DNA from: an uncultured Eggerthellaceae bacterium
GTDB lineage: Bacteria > Actinomycetota > Coriobacteriia > Coriobacteriales > Eggerthellaceae
DNA length: 8,145 bases
Direction of reading: 5' to 3'
Assembly: GCA_948829205.1 (NCBI GenBank)
Contig: CAQLOA010000010.1
Coordinates: forward strand, 13,018 to 21,162
This document shows positions 1 to 5,273 of this stretch, one piece after another; within the stretch, counting starts at the first letter, position 1; each line of letters opens with the position of its first letter. The notes below the pieces were generated by a model. It did not search any database. It was given only the letters and a program-made list of their open reading frames with translations, and was not told the origin of the DNA. The position numbers and the translations under genes were made by a program.

Positions 1-539
1 ATGTAGACCTCGCCGCGCAGCTCGATCGCCTCGTCGATGTCCGCCATGCCCTGCGCCGCCTCGGGCCGAAGGCGCAGCGGGACGTCCTTGACGGCGCGCA
101 TGTTGGCCGTGATGTCCTCGCCGGTCGTGCCGTCGCCCCTGGTCGCGGCCCGCACGAGCCTGCCGCCCTCGTAGGACAGCGCGATCGACGAGCCGTCTAT
201 CTTCAGCTCGCAGCACAGCGGCGGCAGGTCGCCCACTGCGGCCACGACGCCGTCGATCCACCTCTCGAGCTCGTCTGCGTCCATCGCGTTGTCCAGGGAA
301 TACATTCGCTCCTGGTGCGTCACGGGACGGAACTGCTCGCCCACGTACCCGCCCACGCGCTGCGTGGGGCTGTCGGAGGTGACCAGCTCGGGATGCTCGT
401 ACTCGAGTTCCCTCAGCTCCCGCATGAGAGAGTCGAAGGCCGCGTCCGTTATCTCCGGCGCGTCAAGGGCGTAGTAAAGATAGGTGTGCCGTTCGATCTC
501 GTCGCGGAGGGCCTCGATACGCGATGCAGCGTCAGCCAT
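1..539 (-). CDS. ligA: NAD-dependent DNA ligase LigA, N-terminal part (runs off left edge)
   Basis: LigA seals nicks in duplex DNA during replication and repair, using NAD+ as the adenylate donor. The 179 visible codons start at an ATG (537-539) and cover the NMN-binding Ia domain and part of the adenylation domain. The Ia domain reads HTYLYYALDAPEITDAAFD (residues 18-36), keeping Y22, D32 and D36. The positions equivalent to E. coli H23 and Y35 are Y and F, which I recall as common in Gram-positive LigA. The catalytic lysine is K113 in CELKIDGSS, followed by the family signature ATRGDGTTGED (132-142) and RGEVY (175-179). A typical LigA is about 670 residues, so some three quarters lie outside the window. 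A GAAGG ribosome binding site sits 6 nt before the start. The gene diverges from the small gene at 661. Seen: motifs and start. Known: family function. No sign of damage in the visible part. Confidence 0.96.
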   Translation of the reverse strand, partial: MADAASRIEALRDEIERHTYLYYALDAPEITDAAFDSLMRELRELEYEHPELVTSDSPTQRVGGYVGEQFRPVTHQERMYSLDNAMDADELERWIDGVVAAVGDLPPLCCELKIDGSSIALSYEGGRLVRAATRGDGTTGEDITANMRAVKDVPLRLRPEAAQGMADIDEAIELRGEVY

Positions 540-589
540 GGATTGCCTTCGTTCTCTATTTTTCCAACATGCTGCTTCTCAACTCGAGA

Positions 590-606
590 ATATTGTCTAT
601 AATAAT
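590..606 (+). promoter_or_regulatory. Candidate -10 promoter element for the 80-aa gene
   Basis: A perfect TATAAT lies at 598-603 on the plus strand inside an AT-rich patch, about 58 nt upstream of the ATG at 661. No good TTGACA-like -35 is visible at 16-18 nt spacing (the sequence there is CTTCTC-like). The call therefore rests on the -10 and its position. The same patch lies upstream of ligA on the other strand and may serve both divergent genes. Confidence 0.5.
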
Positions 607-660
607 CCAAGAAACGAGCATGGACGCTTGTGACTGAACACGTTGAAAAGGAGCACCTAA

Positions 661-903
661 ATGAATGAAGGGCTGAACCTCCCGCGCCTGCAAAGCCTGA
701 ACGATTGGATCGTCACCAAGTCCGACATCGACAACATGACCGAAACCGAGCTCATCGATGTCGTGAAGGAGCAGAAGGTCAAGGTCATGATCACCGACGG
801 CGACGTCTCCACGGTCATCATCTCGCCCGATCTGTACAACACCTTCGTCAGCACGGTCGAGAAGTACGCCGCCTCCCGCGGCGCATCCGCAGACATCGAC
901 TAG
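661..903 (+). CDS. Small orphan protein, 80 aa, unknown; weak Phd/YefM-like C-terminal half
   Basis: I do not recognise this protein as a named family. Expression signals are good: AAAGGAG at 647-653 is 7 nt before the ATG, a TATAAT lies upstream, and an intrinsic terminator follows within 30 nt, so it looks like a monocistronic gene. It has no signal peptide or membrane segment. Residues 1-35 are polar and probably helical. Residues 38-70 alternate VKVMITDGDVSTVIISPDLY and then a helix. The order 'VMIxxGxxSxVIISPxxYxxF' recalls the end of Phd/YefM antitoxins, where a beta strand ending in a V-I-S-P-x-x-Y motif leads into a helix. The N-terminal DNA-binding half is not obviously conserved, and no toxin gene follows before the terminator. 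A solitary Phd-fold regulator is one possibility; an unrelated lineage-specific small protein is equally possible. Confidence 0.85.
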   Translation: MNEGLNLPRLQSLNDWIVTKSDIDNMTETELIDVVKEQKVKVMITDGDVSTVIISPDLYNTFVSTVEKYAASRGASADID

Positions 904-927
904 TCGACGGAATCATACGAAACGAAG

Positions 928-953
928 AAGGCCCGCATGTGCGGGCTTTTTTA
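928..953 (+). terminator. Intrinsic terminator of the 80-aa gene
   Basis: GCCCGC (931-936), a 4-nt ATGT loop and GCGGGC (941-946) form a perfect GC stem. It is extended by AAG pairing with the first Ts, and a run of six Ts follows (947-952). It begins 24 nt after the stop codon at 903. The reverse strand after the hairpin has only CTTCTTCG, so termination of leftward transcripts here would be weak at best. Confidence 0.93.
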
Positions 954-986
954 TTGCTCTAAGAACAAGGCGTCCGGCACTGTAAG

Positions 987-1019
987 TTCTTTATATTCAA
1001 TAATATTTATTCGAATTTG
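987..1019. other. AT-rich intergenic island, function unknown
   Basis: About 33 bases are composed almost entirely of A and T, in strong contrast to the surrounding GC-rich DNA. They lie between the terminator of the 80-aa gene and the 3' end of the leftward operon. No gene, convincing promoter pair or RNA was recognised here. It could be a protein-binding or nucleoid-protein site, a remnant, or simply relaxed intergenic sequence. Confidence 0.4.
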
Positions 1020-1051
1020 CTGGATTGGCTCAATGGAGCGAGCGGTGCCAG

Positions 1052-1080
1052 GCTTTATATCGTCTCCGACGATATAAAGC
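1052..1080. repeat. Perfect 13-bp-arm palindrome at the 3' end of the leftward operon
   Basis: Arms GCTTTATATCGTC (1052-1064) and GACGATATAAAGC (1068-1080) pair without mismatch around a 3-nt centre. The last base of the TAG stop of the 380-aa gene is the first base of the leftward RNA hairpin. No T-run follows on either strand, so this is not a standard intrinsic terminator. It could be a 3'-end mRNA-stabilising hairpin, a factor-assisted terminator, or a dimeric regulator operator (core TATCGTC-n3-GACGATA). I do not recognise the motif. Confidence 0.85.
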
Positions 1081-2222
1081 TACAGGTTGCTGATGTCCCA
1101 AAGCCCCGTGAGCAGCGATGCGGCGACGAGCACGCAAAGCACCGCCAACACGATGAGGACGACCCCGAGCGGGCTTTCCTTGCTCTGCGGCGGCATCCGG
1201 TCGTCGTCAGACCTTGGCGCACGCTCCTTCTTCGGGCGTTTGCGCTCTACGCGTTCGGGCTGCTGGGCTGGAGCCTGACAAGGCTCGGGCGCCGCGGGGG
1301 GCACGATGGGGGCCTGTTGCACGGGGGCGTTCTGCTGCACGGCAGGCTGTCCGGGCAAGTCCTGCGAGAAGCCCTGGGGCCGCTGGCGCGCCGTAGGGTC
1401 GACCTGCCTGGTGCCCCGCGGAAGGATTTGGCCGCTTCGGGAGGGCTGGGACGTCGAAGGCCGCACGGGTTGGGAGGACGACCTTCCGCCTTGGGCCATG
1501 GGACGGCCCTGCTGCGCAGAGGGGCCAAGCGGCTGGGAGTTGCGCTGTGGCAGCGCTGTGGCTGCGCCCTGCTCGTTGTAGGGCCTTGGGCGTCGCGACG
1601 GCGTCTGGGAGACGCGCTGCTGCACGGAAGGCTGCGGGGACGGCGGGCGGCGCATGCGGTCGTCCTGCTGCATGCGGCGGGACGCCTCCTGCTCCTCCGC
1701 ACGGCGGCGCGCCTGTTCGGCGGCCGCCTTGGCCTCGGCAGCCACCTCTTCCTGACGGCGACGGACCTGCTCCTGCATGGCAAGGCGCCTGCGCTCCACC
1801 TCGTCGGCGGCACGGCGCTTCTCGTTCGCGATGACCGCGACGTCTTCTATGTCGCGCATGTCGCTGGCGTTTGGAATCAAAGGCTGCGGGTTCGACCGTG
1901 CAGCGGCCTGCTCGGCGGCCTCCTTCTCCTCGGCCATGGCGGCGGCCCGCATCTGCTGCTGCTCGAGCTCGCGCCTCCATTCCTTGGAACGCAGGCTCTT
2001 CTCACGCTCCTGCTCTTCCCGCGCCCGCTCCCTTTCGGACGACGCCCGAGACCTTCTGGCCGGCTTGCTCTCCGGGGCGAGAATGTCGATCAGGACGTCC
2101 CCGTCGATGACGGAAGGCGCCGCGGAGGTCTTCTTGTCCTTGGGGGCCTCTTCGCCGACCGAGAAGCCGAGAGCAGACAGCAGCTCGTCCTCGGACATCG
2201 AATTCCTGGAAGTCTTGCTCAC
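1080..2222 (-). CDS. Tail-anchored membrane protein with coiled coil and Pro/Gln/Arg-rich region, unknown function
   Basis: I do not recognise this 380-residue protein. It has no signal peptide. Residues 1-55 are mixed and acidic, containing VLIDILAPE. Residues 61-107 and 129-188 are dense in E, R, A and Q and look like charged coiled coil. Residues 190-325 are low complexity (Q, P, S, R) and likely disordered. A basic patch (RKRPKKER, 327-334) precedes the only membrane segment, residues 351-373, which leaves just seven residues beyond. The predicted topology is a cytoplasmic body anchored by its C-terminus. The GTG start is chosen because GGGAGG lies just upstream. The alternative ATG at codon 9 has no ribosome binding site at a useful distance. 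It lies 12 nt after the 650-aa gene, so the two are co-transcribed and probably cooperate. A scaffold or envelope-organising role is inference only. Confidence 0.9.
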   Translation of the reverse strand: MSKTSRNSMSEDELLSALGFSVGEEAPKDKKTSAAPSVIDGDVLIDILAPESKPARRSRASSERERAREEQEREKSLRSKEWRRELEQQQMRAAAMAEEKEAAEQAAARSNPQPLIPNASDMRDIEDVAVIANEKRRAADEVERRRLAMQEQVRRRQEEVAAEAKAAAEQARRRAEEQEASRRMQQDDRMRRPPSPQPSVQQRVSQTPSRRPRPYNEQGAATALPQRNSQPLGPSAQQGRPMAQGGRSSSQPVRPSTSQPSRSGQILPRGTRQVDPTARQRPQGFSQDLPGQPAVQQNAPVQQAPIVPPAAPEPCQAPAQQPERVERKRPKKERAPRSDDDRMPPQSKESPLGVVLIVLAVLCVLVAASLLTGLWDISNL

Positions 2223-2226
2223 GTCG

Positions 2227-2232
2227 CCTCCC
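2227..2232 (-). promoter_or_regulatory. Ribosome binding site fixing the GTG start of the 380-aa protein
   Basis: GGGAGG on the minus strand sits in the 12-nt gap after the TAG of the upstream gene and 4 nt before the GTG at 2222-2220. It supports the GTG over the in-frame ATG at 2198, which is too far away. It is much stronger than the site before the 650-aa gene, so the second protein may be made at least as abundantly as the first. Confidence 0.75.
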
Positions 2233-2234
2233 TG

Positions 2235-4187
2235 CTACTTCCCAAGCACGACCAAGTCGACCACGCTGTAGCGCAGCGCGTTCTCGTATTCGTCCCTGCT
2301 GAGGTGAAGCCCGCTGTTGTCGATGGTCACCACCGCGTTCTCCCCGTTCAGCGAGTCGAGCTTGAAGCTTGACCCGTAGTCTCGAGCCAGGTTGTCCGTG
2401 AACGTCTTCGCCGACGCGGCGTCGGGGAACGTCATGTTCATCGTGGACGACTGGCAGTCTCCGTTGGCCTGGAATGATACCGTTTCCTCAACCTTGTACT
2501 GCACGCCGCTGGCCGTATTAGCGGAGTACTGGTACACAACGGTGCCCGAAAGGTCGCCGCTGCCGGTTCCGGACGAGGCCGACGACGATCCGGCGGAGCT
2601 GGAAGCCGACGAGCTGGAGGCGGACTGCGACGACGACCCCTGAGGCGTGACGGGGACGGTCTTGGTCTCGATGCTTATCTGCGGGACGACGCCCTGCTGC
2701 GAAAGCGCCATGTAGGCCACGGTCCCGCCGCCAGCCAGCAGCAGCACGACAAGGACCGTCACGATGACGCGACGGCGCACCTTGCGGCCCGAGGTCGATT
2801 TCCTCATGCCCTCCTCGATTGACACGGGAGGCTTGTCGAACATGGGGCTGTCCTCGATGGCCTTGGCATCGAGCAGGGGCTCGCCGACCTTGTCTGCTTG
2901 CGGACCCTCGTCGGGCTCGAACGAGGAGGGCGCCGCGGACGACGTCTGGGCGGCGGCCTGCGGAGCATGCGCCGAAACGGGTGCGAAGGACCCTGAGCTT
3001 CCCGGAGAGGCCTGCCGCGGCGCGGCCCCTTGCATCTGGGTGCCGAAGGGCTGCTGGACGGCCTGCAGGGACGAAGGCTGCTGGACCACCTGCCTTGGCC
3101 CGTAGGCGTAGGAAGGCTGCTGCGAGACGGCCTTCGCCTGGACGGCTCCGAAGGCCGAATGCATCAGCACCTGTTCAGACCTGGCGGCCGCCGCTGCCGC
3201 AACCGCCCTCATGTCCCCCGTTGAGGCCGGAGAGGAACCCGCCTGGCCGGCCATGGCGTTTCCCCTGGCCGGCCCCGGAGCGGCTCCCGCTGCTCCTTGA
3301 GCTTGCGCCATCCCGTGCGGGGTCTGGGCAGTCACGGGGGAGAACCGGCCGGTTGGCTGGCGTGAAAACTGCGGACGCGCCTGCCCGTTGCTGCGCTGGC
3401 CCTGCAAAGACGGCTGGCCTTGAGGGGCGTTGCCAAAGGCCGCGCCATTGGATGGAGGCCCTTGGCGCCGAGGGCTCTGGGGCATTCCGCTGCGGACAGG
3501 CTGCTGCATGGGCTGCGCGGCCTGGACCGCACCCTGCCGCCCCATCGGTTGCTTTGCGGACGGCTGCCGCATCGGCTGCCGGGGGTTCCCTCTTCCCGGG
3601 CCGGGCTGCTGGCGCGCCTGGCCCGCGTTCGGCGCGCCGCCTTGGGAGCGCTGGGGTTGGACGGGTTGGTTGGCTCCTTGCTGGTTGGCGGCCTGCCGCG
3701 CCATGGGCTGCCGCGGAGCCTGTGCGCCTGCCTGGCGCTGCGCGATGCCATGCTGGGCCAGGAGGTTGTTCTGTATCTGCGCAAGGTGCTGCTGCGGGCT
3801 TGCACCGTGCCCTATGGGCGGGAAGGCTCCCGCTGCGAACCCATGCGGATGCCCCTGGGCACCCTGGGCGCCCTGGGGGATGTCGGACTTGCGGAAGACG
3901 GGTATCACGAAGGGGACGACCTCGTCGTCTTCGTCCTCGTCGAGCGATTTCTTCGACAGCCCGGACTCGGACGCCGATATGACCTCGGCAGGATACTGCT
4001 CGTATCCGGGACGCTGCCCCGAAGTCGCGCCTTCGGGTCCGTTCGCCCGAGGGGCCGGAGCGTCGCCCTTCCCCGGCTCCGTGCCCAGATCGGCAGGCAT
4101 GTCGGGGTCGGCCGCATCCTCGCCGGGGAGGACGTCTATGTGCACGTATGGGAGCTTTTCGCCCTTTTTCTTCTTTTTCTTGGCCAT
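2235..4187 (-). CDS. Single-pass membrane protein: long Gln/Pro/Arg-rich cytoplasmic region, Ser stalk, external domain; unknown
   Basis: I do not recognise this 650-residue protein. In order: a lysine-rich start (MAKKKKKKGEK); a region containing YVHIDVLPGED (14-24); an acidic cluster (DEDEDDE, 83-89) followed by hydrophobic VVPFVIPVF (90-98); and a low-complexity region of Q, P, G, A and R from about 101 to 430. Residues 103-324 contain no Asp or Glu. Next come a basic stretch GRKVRRR (467-473), a membrane helix (474-496), a Ser-rich linker (518-545) and a C-terminal globular region of ~100 residues with one Cys (C578). Positive-inside reasoning places the N-terminus in the cytoplasm and the C-terminal domain outside. 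That domain faintly recalls small YehR/DUF1307-like lipoprotein folds, but only as a guess. An in-frame TGA two codons upstream forces the ATG at 4187, whose ribosome binding site is weak (GAAG-like). First gene of the operon. Confidence 0.92.
   Translation of the reverse strand: MAKKKKKKGEKLPYVHIDVLPGEDAADPDMPADLGTEPGKGDAPAPRANGPEGATSGQRPGYEQYPAEVISASESGLSKKSLDEDEDDEVVPFVIPVFRKSDIPQGAQGAQGHPHGFAAGAFPPIGHGASPQQHLAQIQNNLLAQHGIAQRQAGAQAPRQPMARQAANQQGANQPVQPQRSQGGAPNAGQARQQPGPGRGNPRQPMRQPSAKQPMGRQGAVQAAQPMQQPVRSGMPQSPRRQGPPSNGAAFGNAPQGQPSLQGQRSNGQARPQFSRQPTGRFSPVTAQTPHGMAQAQGAAGAAPGPARGNAMAGQAGSSPASTGDMRAVAAAAAARSEQVLMHSAFGAVQAKAVSQQPSYAYGPRQVVQQPSSLQAVQQPFGTQMQGAAPRQASPGSSGSFAPVSAHAPQAAAQTSSAAPSSFEPDEGPQADKVGEPLLDAKAIEDSPMFDKPPVSIEEGMRKSTSGRKVRRRVIVTVLVVLLLAGGGTVAYMALSQQGVVPQISIETKTVPVTPQGSSSQSASSSSASSSAGSSSASSGTGSGDLSGTVVYQYSANTASGVQYKVEETVSFQANGDCQSSTMNMTFPDAASAKTFTDNLARDYGSSFKLDSLNGENAVVTIDNSGLHLSRDEYENALRYSVVDLVVLGK
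3498..3713 (-). repeat. Degenerate R/K-Q-P-M repeats in the 650-aa protein
   Basis: Within residues 159-230 the tetrapeptide recurs as RQPM (159), RQPM (203), KQPM (212) and AQPM (224), usually followed by a short R/Q-containing segment. The units vary in length and are not exact DNA repeats, which suggests an old or selection-maintained low-complexity expansion. The related GRPMAQGG occurs in the 380-aa partner at residues 239-246. Confidence 0.6.
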
Positions 4188-4246
4188 GCTTCAATCAAGT
4201 CGCGTGCGTACAATGTTCGACAAAAAGTGCGTTTCCCAAGGCATCC

Positions 4247-4272
4247 GGCCGCGTCATGCAGGCGGCCTTTTT
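4247..4272 (+). terminator. Terminator-like hairpin oriented rightward, against the flanking genes
   Basis: GGCCGC (4247-4252) and GCGGCC (4262-4267) pair around a 9-nt loop and are followed by five Ts (4268-4272) on the plus strand. Both neighbouring genes are transcribed leftward, so only an antisense transcript would be stopped here. For leftward RNA the same hairpin would form in the 5' leader of the 650-aa gene, without a U-tract, and might affect translation or stability. Confidence 0.5.
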
Positions 4273-4285
4273 ACTTTCATGCGTG

Positions 4286-4291
4286 ATTATA
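4286..4291 (-). promoter_or_regulatory. Candidate -10 (TATAAT) of the two-gene membrane-protein operon
   Basis: A perfect TATAAT on the minus strand in the 159-nt gap between nnrD and the 650-aa gene, about 95 nt upstream of its ATG. No clear -35 hexamer is visible at 16-18 nt. The arm of an inverted repeat ends three bases before it, so an activator or repressor may act here. Start would be near 4279, giving a leader of roughly 90 nt. Confidence 0.5.
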
Positions 4292-4294
4292 CAC

Positions 4295-4345
4295 TTGAAG
4301 GATTGGAAGACGCCCCGCACGCCGCCAACGCGCGGCTTCCTTCAA
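4295..4345. repeat. Nested inverted repeat between nnrD and the downstream operon
   Basis: TTGAAGGA (4295-4302) is a perfect inverted match to TCCTTCAA (4338-4345). Between the arms lies a small GCCGC (4321-4325) / GCGGC (4332-4336) hairpin with a 6-nt loop. The structure begins two bases after the nnrD stop and ends against the TATAAT at 4291. It has no T-tract, so it may be an RNA 3'-end structure of nnrD, an operator, or chance. Confidence 0.45.
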
Positions 4346-4346
4346 A

Positions 4347-5273
4347 TCAACAGATATCGGCGACGGCCTGCGCGATGCATTCGACCACGTCGGTGGCACA
4401 CACGGACACCTCGGTCAGCCTCCGCGCCGCCATGCGTCCCGCCCGTGCATGAAGCGACGTCGCCAGCTCGGCGGCCTTGACGGGGGGAAGCCCCTGCGCG
4501 AGAAGCGAGGCGAGCATGCCCGAAAGAACGTCGCCGGTTCCGGCCTTGGCAAGTGCGGCTGTGCCCGAGTCCATGACGTGCACCACGTCGTCGGAGCCGT
4601 CAGGAGGGTTCTTCGTGCAAGCAATGTAGGTGTCGGGGCCCTTCAGGACCACCGTCGCGCCGTAGCAGTCGGAAAGCTTCTGCGCGAACCGCGCAAGCTC
4701 CTTGCGTTCGGCCGAAGGCCCCTTGGGCGCCTTTTCCTTGAAAGGGGCGGCGAGCCTGGCCGCCTCGCCGAGGTGCGGCGTGACCACGGTGGCGAGCCCC
4801 GCCTCGGCACGAAGCGACGAGGCCGCCCTCCCTCCTTCGGAGGCAAGCGCCGAGATGGCGCCGCCGTCCACGACGACGGGATTCCGGCAGAGCCGCAGCA
4901 CGTCAAGGACCATCGGCGCCTCCTCGGGAACGCCTTCGAGGCCAGGCCCCACAAGGCAGGCGACGGGATGGCGCGCGTCCGCGTCGCCGAGGCCCGACGA
5001 AGACGCCGTCCACCCCTCCCACGAGCGGGCGACCACGTTCGGGTTCGTCGCACGCACGATGGGAAGCGCCTCCGGAGAGCATACGACCTCGACGTATCCG
5101 GCGCCCATGCGAAGCGCGGCGGACGAGGACAGGCACGCGGCGCCCGGGTATGCTGCAGACCCCCCGACGACGACGAGCTTGCCCCGGCTGTACTTGTTGG
5201 CGTCCTTGCGCGGGAAGGGCACGAGCTTCGCCAGGTCCTTGCCCTTCGGGCACTTCCTCAGCCTCACGCTCAT
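4347..5273 (-). CDS. nnrD: ADP-dependent NAD(P)H-hydrate dehydratase (YjeF C-terminal/carbohydrate-kinase-like family)
   Basis: NnrD dehydrates the damaged cofactors NADHX and NADPHX back to NADH and NADPH, with ADP as energy source in bacteria. It is a cytoplasmic ribokinase-fold enzyme. At 308 residues it matches the length of the dehydratase domain alone. Visible motifs are KLVVVGGSAAYPGA (32-45), VGPGL (108-112), VVVDGGAI (133-140), VVTPHLGE (163-170), VVLKGPDTYI (208-217) and AKAGTGDVLSGMLASLLAQG (242-261) with the family's GxGD (D248). The N-terminal NAD(P)HX epimerase domain (NnrE), often fused in YjeF proteins, is absent. The ATG at 5273 is preferred because the homology begins just after it and it overlaps the acpS stop as ATGA, implying translational coupling. 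Last gene of glmS-acpS-nnrD. Some relatives are annotated as sugar or hydroxyethylthiazole kinases; the motif set favours NnrD. Confidence 0.93.
   Translation of the reverse strand: MSVRLRKCPKGKDLAKLVPFPRKDANKYSRGKLVVVGGSAAYPGAACLSSSAALRMGAGYVEVVCSPEALPIVRATNPNVVARSWEGWTASSSGLGDADARHPVACLVGPGLEGVPEEAPMVLDVLRLCRNPVVVDGGAISALASEGGRAASSLRAEAGLATVVTPHLGEAARLAAPFKEKAPKGPSAERKELARFAQKLSDCYGATVVLKGPDTYIACTKNPPDGSDDVVHVMDSGTAALAKAGTGDVLSGMLASLLAQGLPPVKAAELATSLHARAGRMAARRLTEVSVCATDVVECIAQAVADIC

Noticed and set aside
1019..1050. tRNA-like D-arm (ggctcaatggagcg)
   Set aside because: No acceptor stem, anticodon arm or GTTC-A T-arm follows at the right spacing; only a chance resemblance.
1017..2372. Long plus-strand open frame opposite the 380-aa gene
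   Set aside because: Rich in Leu/Arg/Gly with no start signals or domain; it is the antisense shadow of a GC-rich, Q/P/E/R-rich gene that lacks stops in other frames.
4157..4187. Programmed frameshift at the lysine run of the 650-aa protein
   Set aside because: The A-runs are broken by G and never form a full A-AAA-AAG slippery heptamer; the zero frame continues for 650 codons.
4206..4224. LexA/SOS-box-like CGAAC half site upstream of the 650-aa gene
   Set aside because: The second half does not match GTTCG at the required 4-nt spacing.
3420..4452. Long plus-strand open frames opposite the 650-aa gene
   Set aside because: Composition is skewed to Cys/Trp/Arg/Pro/Ala without any motif; the minus-strand frame has a coherent membrane-protein architecture and operon context.
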